This document shows, one piece after another, positions 25,056 to 38,856 of a stretch of 64,000 bases of DNA. A program made the translations under genes and the position numbers. This DNA is from Dermanyssus gallinae (Eukaryota; Arthropoda; Arachnida; Mesostigmata; Dermanyssidae): the NCBI GenBank assembly GCA_003439945.1, contig QVRM01001260.1:62001-126000 (forward strand), given 5' to 3'. How positions within the stretch are numbered: position 1 is the first letter of the stretch; each line of letters begins with the position of its first letter. The notes beneath the pieces were generated by a model, which worked only from the letters and a program-made list of their open reading frames with translations, was not told the DNA's origin and made no database searches.

Positions 25056-27300
25056 TGTGTGGTTATTATGTACGAACACCATCTTGCATTCGGAAGCAGC
25101 GGTCGTGCTGAGATCGACTTCGCACAAAAATTGCAAATTTTACCCATCAATCGATAATTCGTGATATTAGAACATCGCCTGAGAGAGAATGGCAGTCGTG
25201 ACTGTGTTCCTCGCAACGAGAAACTGAACCGCTAAGGCAGTCGCCGGCCTCAATTCAAACCTGAGCAACGTGATAAACGCAGTTCGCCTATATATGAACG
25301 CACCCCGTTCGTATCGCACACAAAACGGCAAATACACAGGTAGGTTATTCGTATGCAGTGTTGTACGTTTCTGTCACAGGTTGATGATTGTTTTACTGTA
25401 AGGTCCCCACTTCCCCGGTATTTGTCAGAATATCTGGCTGTCGGCGACGCACTGCTCCCTACACCGGCGACGGGGGAAGGTGGCTACGAGGCTCGTTCCA
25501 GATTCGAAATCTCAACGCATTTAAATTTCGCCAGGGTGTGCCGCGTTGTTAAATCTTCAACCGGATGGTAAATAGCTATGCGTGCACGTATTTTACGAGT
25601 GTAGAGAAAACTGCAAAACTAATTTTTGTTCGTCGCAATTGCTGGTTCTGGCGAGAAACGTCCTATCATAGCACCTGTCACTCCAACAAGTATTGATTGT
25701 ATTATGCCGTCTCCATTCAAAAACGCGAGACAAGAGTGTCTAAACGCTGACCAATAGAACTAAGTTTTGTTTGAATGCCGACCTCACGCAGATCTATCTT
25801 TTTCAGATAATTGGAACACATCTGTGTTGAGACGAGCAAGTTGCCGACCAAAACAAAGCCAAATTTGCGCTGATCGGTGTAAGCTTGTGCGGTTCAACTA
25901 CAGTACGGCAGTTACGCGCAGACACGCCTATTTCCTGTGCAAAAAAAACTAGGTGCTCATCGAGTGCGCATTCAGGCGTACTCTCTCAGCCTGATGGCTA
26001 AACCCAGACCCACTTACTGTTCTATCTGTAAGAAATTGATACGTGGTGCCAACAAATATAAGGTGTCTCTAAGTATGTAAAAGAAACCCTAAATGTTCCG
26101 CAAAACGTCTTCATCACGCTAGCACTGCAGTTGAGCTAAACGAGGAAGAACGCAACATAAACTTATTCTTCGAGAATTACACCAATGGATCCGCCTTTCA
26201 AAGCTGACGAAGGCCGCTATGCAAACGAATTGTTCACTGCTTTGCTAGCCAACTTGTTATGGATATGGCCACAATGTCCACCTAAAAGGTTACTGCTTTG
26301 ATATAGACGACTGTGTTTGTAAACATTGTGAAACAATACATGTGGCCGGGATCATCCGCTGAACTGCTCGGAATTGGACACCTCCAAAGCGACAGCAGCA
26401 GTGAGAGAAGCAAGGTACAAACGAACTGCAACGAATTTAAAAACGCCCTATTTTAAATAATACTTAGTATACAATAATAAGTAAGTTTATCCTTACATAT
26501 AAAACTTACTTAGAATTAGTTTTGTTTATGTCGTATATTGTTCCCGTTCGAGCTGAAGAAGGCAACCCGCTTGCCAAGCGAGATTCACAATATCTTCTTC
26601 AAACGTACAAGACCCGAGCTGATAGGCACCATTCAATGGGGGACTGGCTCACGGTCATCCAATCGTGCGCGGCGAAGCGTCGTCGCCAAGCGCATTTGAC
26701 CTTATTTGTCTGTAGTAGTAGTAGTCGTAGTGACGAGTTCCGGTTTCGAAATCGAACTGTGCGAACGGCGATATCGTAGGTCTGTGGGAAAATATCTTAG
26801 GATCCTAATACTAGCTTAGAATCAGTCAGCCTAGTATTAGCAACTAGATGCCCTTACTTACAATGCATCACAGAACTTACTTTAAAATTGTATATTCTTT
26901 TTCGGCGCTCGTGATGTTTCACAATAGCGTCTAAAGCACACATCGTCGTGGATTGTACTGGATTTATAAAGCTTTCTCCACCAGTGGTATGCAGCAGCAG
27001 GCAACCACGTCCAACAAATACAAGCAGCAAGTCTGGGCCTCCTATAAGTCAGTCTTCCAACGATCGGACATCTAACTTGTTTGGCGTCAAAAGTGCGGAC
27101 AGGTTAGTGCAACTCAAGTCGTAATAATTAAATAAAAGAAAATTAAACGGTAGTGTGAAATGGTGACATCAACGATGCAATTGCCTAATACAAATATGTA
27201 GTACAGTCACGCCCTGCACAGTGTATAGTATAGCGTTGCATATTAAATTGTTGTAGTAGCGCAGTCTAATAAACTGGGAGAAGATCCACCAACTCTCAAT

Positions 27301-27449
27301 TAGGGCACAATGACTAACGAGGGGGACGTCAGTTGGACCAACGGGTTCAATCCCCATCGTTGCACATTTGTATTTATGGGGTCTGTTTTACGAAGCAATG
27401 CAAAAGCGAACGTCCACGGGGACGTTAAATGCTGGCTGAAAGTCAGCCT
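27301..27449 (+). mobile_element. tRNA-derived SINE, family A, copy 2
   Basis: The head contains a B-box-like GGGTTCAATCCCCATCGTTG; the body has TTTGTATTTATGGGG and GAAGCAATGCAAAAGCG; the tail is GGGGACGTTAAATGCTGGCT ending AGTCAGCCTA. The order matches the reverse complements at 23289-23466 and 58379-58560. The left end is degraded. Confidence 0.75.
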
Positions 27450-27479
27450 AAAGAAAATAGTGGTGGATGAATTAAACGC

Positions 27480-29600
27480 TGAGATAGCCATAATGTTTCT
27501 AAACAGTAACGCCAGGTGAGACGCAGCTCAACGCCATTGTCGTAGGTGGGAGCTTACTGAAACTAGAACCACAGCGGTGCTTCGAGCCGTTATCCGGAAG
27601 ACTATCGAATTTGGAGGAGGGGAAAGCACTACGAGTGTCACACGTCACAGAGGAGAGGCAAACCAAACCCCTCTTAAAAACCCAGAACAAGAAAGGGGAC
27701 CTTATCCTTTGGCTGAAGGCCAAGAGAGTCCCGGGAAAGGCACTGGTAGCATCTAAACAGGAAAACACTGAGCCACAACTCGATAGCAAACTGCAAGGCC
27801 GCCCTGTGAAAAAGCGGCCTCCTCTTGGATAAGAAAGCATGTAGAAAATAGGAAACGTGGCAGCACCTCCTTATGGAGGTGCCTCATTTCACCGCAAGGT
27901 GAAAAGAGTATAGGGGGACTCCTGGGAATCGCCTCTCCAGTCTTCTCCGGCCTGGACGGTCCAACTCGGAAGGGTGGAGAGCGAAGTTTCATCCGCCAAG
28001 ATCAAATCTAGGAACGACCGCTCGATTCCCCGTAAGATGGTAGGCTCATCCCCAGAGTTGGCCATGGACACTCCCATCTTGTCCATTCAATATAAAAGTG
28101 CTATTTATATCTTATTTGTGTGCCGACCCCCTCCCTCCAGCCGACACTCGAGGCGTTAAAGTTTCTCGTCAACACAACGGATCGATGGGAGTGAGCCCGA
28201 ATCGGGTCGGTGACTGGGGCAGGGAGGGACGGGGTCGCACAAAGCCGTTGGGGGTCAGAACGAACCCCATCACACATCGTAATGGGATCAGCGTGGGTGG
28301 CCTACGCCTCCAGCACTGCGAGGGGGCACTGCAGGCTCCCCGGCGCTCGGAAGAGGTATATAACGGAGGGGTCAAAACGGAGCCAGCAGAAGCTTTTAGA
28401 ACTGGGTTTTTACTCACGACATTTCTACGAACTTCGATTTAAAGTTTGTCTATCAGGCGAGGAAGCCCGAAAATCCCAACCACAGAGTGGCGTTGGCCGG
28501 CTTGTGATTCGGAGAAATTATTAAGGTTCTCTCAAGCCTTAGTAGCGTGCAGGACCGCTCCCGTCCCGGGTGGCCCCGGGTCGATAGACTGAGGGAGCTT
28601 CTGTCGTCCCTCTCACGGTTCGGCACGTCTTCGGAGAGAGCACATAGTACACAGGAATAGATAGTCGAAAAGCTTATACGTACTTAATTACGGGGAAGCT
28701 GGTATCTTCCCAGACAGCTTTGATGGATCTGACTCTGATCAGCGGACTGTTGTTTCCCATGATAAGAGAATGACGCGTTGCGGAGGAGGATGAAACTTTT
28801 TCTCATCAACAGGTGATCACAGATACACCTGTTTTGAACTCCGATTACCCAAATCACCCACGACATCCACGAGTAAGCGTTGACAGATAAGTTTGTTTGA
28901 CGCGGATATCCTGAGGATTGAGTTATAAAAATTAAATTCGCTACTATGCGCGCTGTGGCGTTCAAGGCGGGCCTCTTATACCAGTACAGAGCCCGGCACT
29001 CATCCAACTACTGATGTAAATGAGATCTCGCCAAGGCTAAAAAGGTACGTATAAAGCTCCCAGGGACCTACAAGAAAACGCAGTCGGCAGGCCTGAAGAA
29101 ACCAGGGAGGGGCCGCCGGCCGCCCTAAAGAGACTCCGATGAACCATCACTAAAGCAAGCCGCGATTCCGGTGGGCAGTGACATGCCGGGCCTGCCGTAC
29201 CAGATTGTCATGGCCTTTTCAGTTGCCCTTAAAGATATTCCGGAGGTAACGCTAGAGGAGCTCAAACAGAAAAACGGCACCTGGCCCTGAAGGTAAACTC
29301 CCGTAAGCCAAAGGAAAAAGCTGATACGACCCTGGAACAGCAGAGTAGGTAAACCACGGAGAGGATAGGGCCATTCATTGTACGGGTAGTAGTGTTGTCG
29401 AGGTTTGCACCCTCAACGAAATTGTTGAAAGATGACACCGAGCGGATCCGTCGTATTCACGCAGTTAACGGTTAACGCAGTTCATCAATGAGCTCAACTA
29501 TAAGATTGTTTAGCGGAATTCGGAACGCAATTGTTTACCGATGACACTGTCTGTGCACTGGCCTTTTTTAAGGAGATATTTCTGAAGCGACCTTATCTAT
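27480..29600 (+). mobile_element. Decayed GC-rich, probably LINE-derived block
   Basis: GC content and codon-like composition are higher than in neighbours, with broken open frames (for example KALRVSHVTEERQTKPLLK near 27620, MGVSPNRVGDWGREGRGR near 28180, MPGLPYQIVMAFSVALKDIP near 29183). None matches a domain I can name. Position just upstream of a reverse-transcriptase fragment on the same strand suggests ORF1/linker parts of a non-LTR element, but this is inference. Confidence 0.3.
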
Positions 29601-30559
29601 ATTGAATAACCCCTACACTAGTTTAGTCACGTCATGGCGGTGTTGTTTTAATTTTTTAATTTTGTTGATCCTTAGTTCTTTCTCTGTCTGAAAATGACCT
29701 CAGAGACCAAAAGCAACTCCCTATTACAGACGTAGGCGTCAGAACCACAGACTTAGTGACCCCCTGACGGTGGGATCTAACGCTGTTTTTTCTATGCGCA
29801 GTTGTTTGTGCATTTGGCCTTCATATTTGTCACACCTTTCTAGCCTATGGTATGTCTTATCCTTGAGAGAATTGGTTCTGAATTTAAATAATCTACGTAG
29901 TAGTCAGTGATTTATTTAGATTTAGTAGTGTTTCATTCTGAGCACTATGGGTGCCAGGCTAATAAATTGGGTCGTGCCGAAGCAACCGGATAGAGTGTTG
30001 AGAACGCTTTACGTATTTACTAGGGCTGCTTATGTGTATTATTTGTTGGCGGTGCGGCGCTGAATGCAAAAGTAGGCACAAACTCTCTGCTCGATTCAGT
30101 AAAACCGTTCTGTCCCATACATTATATTTATTTAGCGACGCTGTATTGTTCCACCGCGTCAATCAAGCGATCTTACGCATCTATTTGATGGGCGGTTGTA
30201 TGTATGGTCATGTCTGCGATTCTTATGTCCTACGTCAGCGAATTGTATTATTTTATCAATTTATTTGTCACGGATGACTATTGACTAATAACCCCTTATC
30301 CTGATATTATTCATATGTTATCTGTCAAGACGGAAATAATACCGCATTGGCTCAAAAGTCCTCCTTTGACAAGATTCCTTGTCCTATAGCGACTACTACA
30401 CCGAAAATGGAAATAACGCTACCTAACCACAGAGCGATATGTGAACTGCGGATCATTTCAAATTTAGGTACGCAGGGGAATATTTTCTTTCGGCCGGTTC
30501 CTAACACGGTAGAAAAGCGCTCACCTAGGGCTGATCTCGAAAGCGGGTTTTAGCTCAGA

Positions 30560-31390
30560 GTCTCTTGCGTATCGGCCAATGTACGTGCTGGACACTATGG
30601 GAAGGTTTATAGAGCAGTTGCCTGTTGAGCGCTTAAACGCGGAGATAGATAGCAGGCTATCTCGAGTGACCAATATTGCCTCCGGCAAGGCCCTCGACGT
30701 TGAAGGCCCTGCACCGAATACTCCACAGGTCGCTGCAGAAGAAAGCTGCCTCGCTAAAGACTCGCTCGTTTGTGTTACTCATTCTATTGGATGTAAACAA
30801 CGCGTTTAACACCTCGAAGGAAGATTGCAAAGATAGCCCTGATTCTCGTCAGAATATTTTAGGGAGGAAGGAGCGTCGGAGGGCCGATGCTGCCAAGTCG
30901 TCAGACATGTACAACGCACTAGTACAGAGAGGCCTGGTTCTCTCCACGGCCCGTAACCGGCCGGCCGATCCAGCGGGGCATAGCAGTGGGGGGCGCACCA
31001 AGGCTGCCGCACGGTTAGCACTGATGTCCTCTTAGTTCTTGCCAGCTTCCCTAGAACTTACATGCGCGAGAGAAGGGTTGACGATATACTTTAACTGGAC
31101 GCAGGCCTGCGAGGCCACTTTCATCGCGTGGCCACAAGTATAGGCTTGCCCTTTGCCGGAAACATTTCCGGGCGTCGGACCCGCGCACTTATACGCGATC
31201 TACAGCAATGGTACCACGGGCCCAGATAGGGGTCTCTTACTTATTTCACAACACAGACGGGACACTTCACGGGACACGAACAGTTTCAGCACAGCATGTT
31301 CAGGATTGGTAAGGCTGCTGCAGACGCGTGCGTTTTACGCCGACCTGGCGATGTCGACCACACAGTGGCTCAATGCAGTGCTCTGACAAC
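30560..31390 (+). mobile_element. Non-LTR retrotransposon (R1/jockey-like) reverse-transcriptase fragment
   Basis: In two frames it reads QLPVERLNAEIDSRLS, then ARPSTLKALHRILHRSLQKK and LKTRSFVLLILLDVNNAFNT. These match RT blocks 1-3 of R1-type LINEs: the RLN-E segment, the GFR-x-G-RST-type segment, and the LDVKNAFNT catalytic block carrying the first aspartate. Frame changes between blocks show decay. The YADD block is not seen here. Confidence 0.7.
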
Positions 31391-31668
31391 ACGTCACGAA
31401 CCCAAACCTTGAGGGGGTGCGTAGGAGTATCTCTGGGAGTTGATGATGGCCAGTTATTAGCTGAAAGCAGAAATGTCGACTGTAAATAAGACTCAAGCTG
31501 CAGCAAAATTGAGTGTCTAAGTCTAACGGGTTCTAGTTCGCCATCGTTTGGCCTGTAAGCTCATTATACGAAGGTTTTCGAGAGCACTTACAACCAAAAA
31601 GGGAAAACGACACCTATGAAAGGATATATTTCTCGGACTCGAGAAGCGGTTCCGTAAGACTAGAAATC

Positions 31669-31669
<1 letters not shown>

Positions 31670-31726
<57 letters not shown>
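31670..31726. repeat. (TA)n(TG)n compound microsatellite
   Basis: About 45 bp of TA followed by TGTGTGTGTGTG. Confidence 0.95.
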
Positions 31727-31727
<1 letters not shown>

Positions 31728-33724
31728 AAGTTCCGCAAACAGTTAGCAAGATATAATTCGTTTTTATCAGTAATATCAAAGAAACATTTGTCCCGTAAGC
31801 ACTATTATTGGAACATTCATAAAATTGGTCTGCGTTACTAGAAAATCAGCAGAGTGCTATGTACATGCTTTCCGGCAAACGACCTGGCTTGTATAATTAA
31901 GACTTATAGTTAGTTATAAGAGCTACGGGAGTTTGCTCGATGAAAGGCGTTCTTGCCGTATTTGCCAGAAAATGTGAGCAGTCACCAATGTTGTCGCTGG
32001 TTCGTCGATTAGACCTGCACAATAAAGTATGGCTCTGCAGAACGAAAATGATATGAAAGACATTACGGTATCTTCTGTGTCGCTTAAGATTCGTATCGTA
32101 ACTTTTACGCAATTAGCACTAGATCATGCACAGCGACAGTTTCTGCAGACTTGTGGGGGCGGAATCAGAAACTAGACGTTACGTGTGAAAAAGACGAAAA
32201 ATAATGGGACACCAGCAGCATTTAAACTGAAAGCATTCGACGACAATTTATGGATAAGGTGATTTCAGGCTTAAGCCGTAACTATATATACGACTATAGG
32301 ATGTCTATACAGCTATATGACATCTATATAGCTATTCTGCAGAAAGATTTTAACTTAGGCAACGATGGTATAAAGAGATCTGTTTGCAAGACTGCTACAT
32401 CAAACTTTTATAGTCTTATACTGGTCATTTTGACAAAGAGTTAAGAAGAAACACTTTAGGATTGCATAACGGGGAGGACAACAGAGAAAGACCGGTGACT
32501 GTTCGTAACGTGGCTAGTGGATGAGGTAGTGCGTTTCGTAGTGTAGAGATAAAGACATTGCGTCGAATAATAATAACCTCGAAACTATTGGCTGGAGTAT
32601 CACACACTTAAAAAATATATCTGGTAGTTCTCTTTTTTTCTCACCAAATCCAGCTTGTTGATTCTGACGCATTCACCAAATCACCGATCGATCTTACCTC
32701 CTCGCTCTTGTTTTCGGCCTATCGGCTAAACTCGGCTTAGTTTGCCTTCACCTGGATAACGCGGCAAACCTCGTTCAGCGGACAGGCGGCCAACAAGATA
32801 CCACAGGCGGATGCCGAGTTGTGCCTTAGTTGTGGAATGTGTGCGATCGAGGTTTGTCGCTGTTGCTCTCCGCCAGTCCATAACTTCAACTGACCAGCGC
32901 AAGGTTCTTCAGCATCACTCTGATCTGAGTCAGCGGACTACGGCTGCTGCCATCGCAATCCATACGTTTCCTACGCTTATTCGCTTAACCGCTTCCGGTA
33001 GCTGATGCTTGTGGTAATATTTCTGCTGCTGTTGACAACGCGCCGCTAATTAGACACCTATTGAGCCTCGACCATAACAGAGGCTTTGATATCTCTTTCG
33101 AAGGTCAAGGGTGAGAAGTGACTTGATCGGCTACCTACGTTATGTTAATGTGGCATTTTTTTTCTGTCCAGATAAAAACACAAATGCTAATGCACGCTCA
33201 TGCACATCTCCAAAGATGTCGTAGATGCGAATAAATTACTCGGCTGGTTAGCCAGCTTTCTGTGTGCCGAGGTGCTGTTCAGTCGTAAGCGAATTGTTAA
33301 TCTCGAAGATGCTGACTACCCTCGCAGTTTACACACACACACCCACAGACATGCACTCATTACGACAAAGGCAGCCGCCGAATGTCCTCCATAATCTGCA
33401 TATGCAATATCAACAGTAAGCTCACGACAAACTTCGATGCCTCACTCTGCTTCACTAATTAGCCGCACGAAAGTGCAACAACAATCGTTGGCCATTCGCC
33501 CATTTAACTCATCGATAAGCGGACGCTGTCCAGACCGCCTTCTATTGTTGCTTCAACTGTGGCTAGTATAGCATGGAAAATGGATTTCATTATTTTAGAT
33601 ACAGATGTTGCAATACGTATGCATACATATTTACATACTTGTATTACTATATATAGAGAGATAGAAATATAAAATATTGTGATATTAATCATTTAAAATA
33701 CGTTTGCACACTCGGCAAATCTCG

Positions 33725-33725
<1 letters not shown>

Positions 33726-33791
<66 letters not shown>
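33726..33791. repeat. (TA)n microsatellite
   Basis: Uninterrupted TA tract of about 66 bp. Open frames that cross it are alternating Ile/Tyr artefacts. Confidence 0.97.
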
Positions 33792-33794
<3 letters not shown>

Positions 33795-36700
33795 GGGTCT
33801 CCCAGAATTCTTCTAACAAACCTTGCGGTCTAGTACAACTCGGTAAAAAAATCATTTTTTCCAATAAAACAAGGGGCAAGCATGTCTTCTTTTGGAGTGA
33901 GAGCGAAATCACAAAAGTGTATATTCAAGCTTTTTATCCTGACAAGTCTTCACTAAATTTGCGATTGCGAGAGCCGCAGTCATCTTATTGACAAACCAAT
34001 ATTTCCTGCGCGTTTGTAGGAAAATGTGTTGCATCTGTTAAATTGCAATCTATGTTAAATCCAAGAAGAACAAATGTTGTATTGAGAATAATCCTCAATA
34101 AATTAAATTATTTGCAATTCTTTTTTGCTTTCACGCTCAATTACACATTTTTAGAAGACATTTCCGCCCCCTATAAACGTGTTCTTATGAATACGTACAT
34201 AATAACACATTTCGGGGCCCGAATTCCACACTTCCTTTTGAATGGCATATGTAAAAAGAAAATGACAGCTGTCTAATACGCTGTCTATTGATTACGCAAA
34301 GGACAACATTGAGCTAGACAACATACCACTGCGGCGAAATTACCGATAATAGTACACAGCTCGACAATAAATAGATAGTTCCTTTTATTTTTCCTCTCTG
34401 CTCTTCCGAGTCATGTGCTAAATGTTGAATGATTATTATCTTGTTTGTCTTTAATTTTCACACAAATAACATCGACATTTGCCGTGGTTTCTTAAGTTAC
34501 ACACAAACACTGCTGGAAGTTTCGTCAATGGAACACTGTGAGATTGCTGAGGACCGCGTATGATTTGCCAATACGACACGACCGGAGCTTGACATCATCA
34601 TTGGTCAGGCGCGACCTCGGCAAAATCTATCCAATATGAATCCCCACCTACACAGTCGACATGCATATATATATTCTCGTCATGGGTCCGGTAGCCCCTA
34701 GATGAGTGAGCAAAGCAAAAAACAGGCGCCTACTTGCCTTGGCGTTTTCGCTATTTCTCACTAGATCGCCTACTCCCATACATCTCTAAACCATTACTCC
34801 AGAGCAGACAGACAGAACGCAAAATACATGCAGCCACTCAAATCGGCTGTCATCGACACGCTGTCAAACAATGAGCAAGAGTAACCAACATAGTATTATA
34901 GCCTAGATCAAAGACGTGGGAGCAACGTAGAGACCGCGTTGACAACAGCCAGCCAGCAAAATAGGTCGTAGCCATTACTAATAGCCCGTAACTGTTGTTC
35001 GTCTGATACCCGTCTATGGGCGTTCGTAGCATTAACCATGCGCTAGAACGAATGCGGTTTTTTCTGAAATGTGCGTGTCTGTCGGGCATTTATGTAAACA
35101 GGTCGAACAGGAAAATCTTGCGAAGAGCAGACGATTGGTCTTCACAAAATTAAAGCTCGCACCATAAGCTATAAGTCTCTAATTTCGCTCCTCGTCCAGC
35201 ACTTAACAATAAATTAACAATTCCGACAATGCAACAAACATAACGGTGTCCGGCCGGCCCTGGCCCGGCGCGTACGCTTCTAATAGAATTGCACCAAAAT
35301 TATCCTAAATGTATCCTACACAGGAAAATGCAGTAATGGCAATCACAAATCACAATACGTGAACACAAGATGCCGAACGTTTAGCAGATATATATTAACA
35401 AAACTCTGACGAGATCGTTGGATTGCCGCAATCTCATAAGACAACACTCGGCGACATAGAGGTGATGTTGTAGTCATATGCATGGTGCTCCCGGTCCCGT
35501 CGACGACGAGTTGTCGTTCTCCGTGTCTAGTTAGCAAATTAGCAAATGTTTGTCGTACGCGATGTCGACTCACGCAAAACCGTGCAAATGGGATGACGAA
35601 AGAAGCATTTAGCAAATTCTTATACGCTAACGTACCCCTCCCCACCCTTTACTTTATAAACCGCATACTACTGTCATTGCTTGCCAACGGTTTCCTGCCT
35701 ACTAGGATCTAACCGAATCAAAAATATGGGCTTGCTTGCACCCCGCAATCGGCTGATTGGTGATACAAGAATGAACAAAACGTATCGACGAACAAACAAA
35801 CACTTATGCGATGCGTAACCACTGGGCAGAAGAGCTTGCAGAATTGGCAGGCCATACTAAGTCAGTCAGTTTAGCTGTGCCGTGCGGCACCGGTGACCCT
35901 GGCCGAAAACACGACCACACGACCATACGACTCGTGCAATGTTAATCCCTTTGACGGGCTTCAGACTAGTTGGGCACGGAAGTTGACCAAGCCTGTTGCA
36001 TGACGCAAGATGCGAAAGAAAACAAAAAGATAAACTCTAGAGTCCTTCGCCTGTCACAACTGTAGCCTGAATTGTGAGTGAGCAACGTACAACAAACGCG
36101 CTAATGAATCGGCTACCGTATACCCAGTCAACCCTCTTCGTGTGTAAAAGTTGCACTTGATATCGCATACTTCAACTCCGTTGTGTTTTCAACGGTGTGT
36201 TTCATATGTGTGTGTGCAACTACCTTTCAATAGCTTTCCTAGTCATCTACTGCATGGGTAGTCCTTCCATTTGCCTTCTAATTGCATTGTCCAATTTCAC
36301 AGTACCAAGAAGTATCACATACTTGATATATTTGTAACCCCCATAAGTGTCATCTCATCATTAATAAACTACTGCCGTAGCAAGACTAACTATACACCAG
36401 TCGATAAAACGTCACGTAGCTTTAACTCTCATCTTGAGCTAAGCTGCACGAAACAATAAATACGGAAGCACGACTATAAATATATATATATACGTTCTCT
36501 ATTCAGCTATACTGGCGGAATTAACTCAAAAGAGACAGCGAGTTCGCAGTAAACAAAAGGGACTACGTTTGACGTTTTCCAGATATTTCTGTTCGTTCCC
36601 ACCGCCAACACAGTCGATCCTGTAATGAGAGCTTTCTCACCTCGAAAGACATCGAGAGGTCTACTATTCTCGGCCTGCCTAGACTACCGCCACTAACCAT

Positions 36701-37513
36701 ACTATCTCTCGACCTACTGATACATAGGTCGAGAGGCATCATTAGTGCTGTTAGCCTGTTCATCTTCTTCTTCGGAGCCGAGAAACAGCGCCGAACGAAG
36801 AGACGCGTTCGTCAATAGGTTCGCCCTAAACAACGACTTCTCCCTAGTTCCTATGTGAACTTCGGTCCTCAATTCGCGTTTCTCTAACGCCGCACCTTTG
36901 AGCTCCCTACGATTCCGTCAAATGACGAACATGCTATGCACAGGGACTTAACATGATTGTTAGCAACAGATTTGCAGCCCGTAGCGGAACAGAAACACAA
37001 ACGTAGTAGCAATGCTCGGTGTCAATGTCACCGGGAAAGGGCCGCTCACAGCGCCACTTCCCACACAATTAGATGGCTTAAATCCGATTTATCAGAGAGC
37101 GACTCTCCCGTCACGTTCTCCTCGTCCATTCGCAAGTCGACGTAACCTTCACCTCCACTTAACACAAATATACACCTGTAACACAATAATTATAAAGAAT
37201 TTACCTCAAAATACTCAAGTATGTTACGATTGCGGCACCATCGCCCTGAATGACTCGCATTATATTTTTGAGAAAATATCTATTTAGTTATATATAGTTT
37301 CAATAGCAATTTAATAAGAGTACTGAGGAACATAGTACGGGCTAGAAATATTAAAGACAAGCGTACCTATCTCGTTAATATTAAACGGGTAAATGACACA
37401 AGAACAACAATGACGACGACGACGACATTCGACGCGAAGCGAGGCGCGTCACTCGCTTGGATAAGCAATAGAGCAATATGGGAGGTGAAACCTTGGTTGG
37501 TCGTGAGTCCTAC

Positions 37514-37960
37514 CTGGCCGGTGGGGTTGTCCCGCCCTCCTGGTTGACGGCAGCAGGCGACATGGTCGATATCATACCGCCCGTACCGGGCACACCGAGA
37601 ATAAAGCGAACGCTATCCTTGTGGCCGTGAAACGACAGCTGAGCCTGCGTTATGTTGCAGTAGGGAATGCTGCGATCGTCAACTCGGAAACACGAGCCTG
37701 GCAACGGCGGCAGCAGCGGTACAGCGGGCCGAGCGACGGGCTGTTCGACAATCGGAGACGGCGTTGACGACGGCCCCCCTGCCGACTTCGGAGGAATGAT
37801 CGCTCCGAGTGAGTATGCGCCGGTCTCGGCCTCAACTTCGGCTTCAACCTCGGCGCCGGTTGACGACCCGTCACCTGCCCCTGCAGCAGCAGCAGCAGCA
37901 GCCGCGGCCGCCGCCGAAGTATCCGGTAGCGACTGCGTCGACGTGAGCTTTCGCAGGCCC
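37514..37960 (-). CDS. syd: JIP3/Sunday driver, segment 17: C-terminal propeller with low-complexity insert
   Basis: Reads [20 protein letters not shown], a poly-Ala run, an acidic EVEAEVEAE stretch, a Pro-rich part and then [20 protein letters not shown] and [15 protein letters not shown]. The IPYC-x-(I/M)[10 protein letters not shown](K/R)D motif is diagnostic of the JIP3/JIP4 C-terminus. Donor CCAG|GTAGGA at 37514, phase 2, so the gene continues downstream. The start at 37960 assumes a 79-nt intron (37961-38039); otherwise the open frame simply continues with a one-base frame change from segment 16. Confidence 0.85.
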
Positions 37961-38039
37961 CTGTCTGGAGTTGCCCCAGCCAACGAGCCGGCAATTGCAT
38001 TTGTCGCCGCCTGCTGGTTTGCAGACGATGAGACGAAAC

Positions 38040-38182
38040 AGTGGCAGGCTGAGGATGACCCCGTTACCCGTGCCGATCCAGAGGCGGTTACACGTGATGC
38101 TAATGCACGTAATGCGTACGAATGAGAAGCCCAGCTTGCCGGCTCCGATCATGCGACTGATCATTGGCTCAATGTCGACATC
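38040..38182 (-). CDS. syd: JIP3/Sunday driver, segment 16: propeller blades
   Basis: Acceptor TAACTTCCAG. Encodes [40 protein letters not shown] and GVILSLPL, among the most conserved stretches of the family ([20 protein letters not shown] in vertebrate JIP3). The 3' boundary is uncertain: the family frame is lost just after SLPL. Confidence 0.93.
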
Positions 38183-38856
38183 CTGGAAGTTACTCGAGAG
38201 GGCATCCGATTCGTGTACTATTATAACATCTGTCGCATATGTTTTCAAGCTGGTCGGCGGACGCAAAAAAGTTCCCTTCTACCTAGGAGAACTACAAATT
38301 ATTCTGTTCATTTCCATGAGCTTATCAAACCTAGTAGCCTATTACCCGGCTGCCAGCATACCTTATCTAATATTGGTGCTTTAGAAACGATGCCTAAATA
38401 ACTCTAGAAATTGCAGCAATAACAATGGGAAACATTGCTAAATGCCTAGCTATTAAATAGTATTAAAAGTATATCTTAAGACCACAACAGCAGAAGAGTG
38501 TTTGTTGTATCTATATACATTTTCACTCTTAGTGACTAGTTCACATCTAGTGACCTTACGAAAGTCACGCGAGTAGTTTGCGTTTTGGACTTTTTAAACA
38601 ACTTCTACTTCTGGCAGTAGCTGTGCAACAGATCCTTTGGTGCTATTGTGAAAACGTGCCAATCATGAACGATATTAAATGAACAAAATATGCCTAGCCA
38701 TTTGTTTGTCTAGTTAGCGAGATATCATGTATACTTATGTCAGACTAGCACATATTAGGACAAAATATTCATTACACAAAAAGTTAAGGTCAAGGCTCTA
38801 CAACGTACTGGATGACTCGCGGACTGATTAGTTCAGAGGGAGAGCATGCAGCTAAC

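Larger units (their letters stand above)
25060..37510. other. Repeat-rich intergenic stretch between the minus-strand genes
   Basis: No gene recognised in 12 kb. LINE-derived blocks lie at about 27480-29600 and 30560-31390, a SINE at 27301-27449 and (TA)n tracts at 31670-31726 and 33726-33791. Microsatellites CACACA near 33331 and 36208 are short. The terminal exon of the JIP3 gene should lie in or below this interval but was not recognised. Confidence 0.55.

Noticed and set aside
37667..38125. 152-codon open frame on the plus strand
   Set aside because: It is antisense to JIP3 segments 16-17; its poly-Ala and Ser/Thr-rich composition mirrors the GC-rich low-complexity coding strand opposite.
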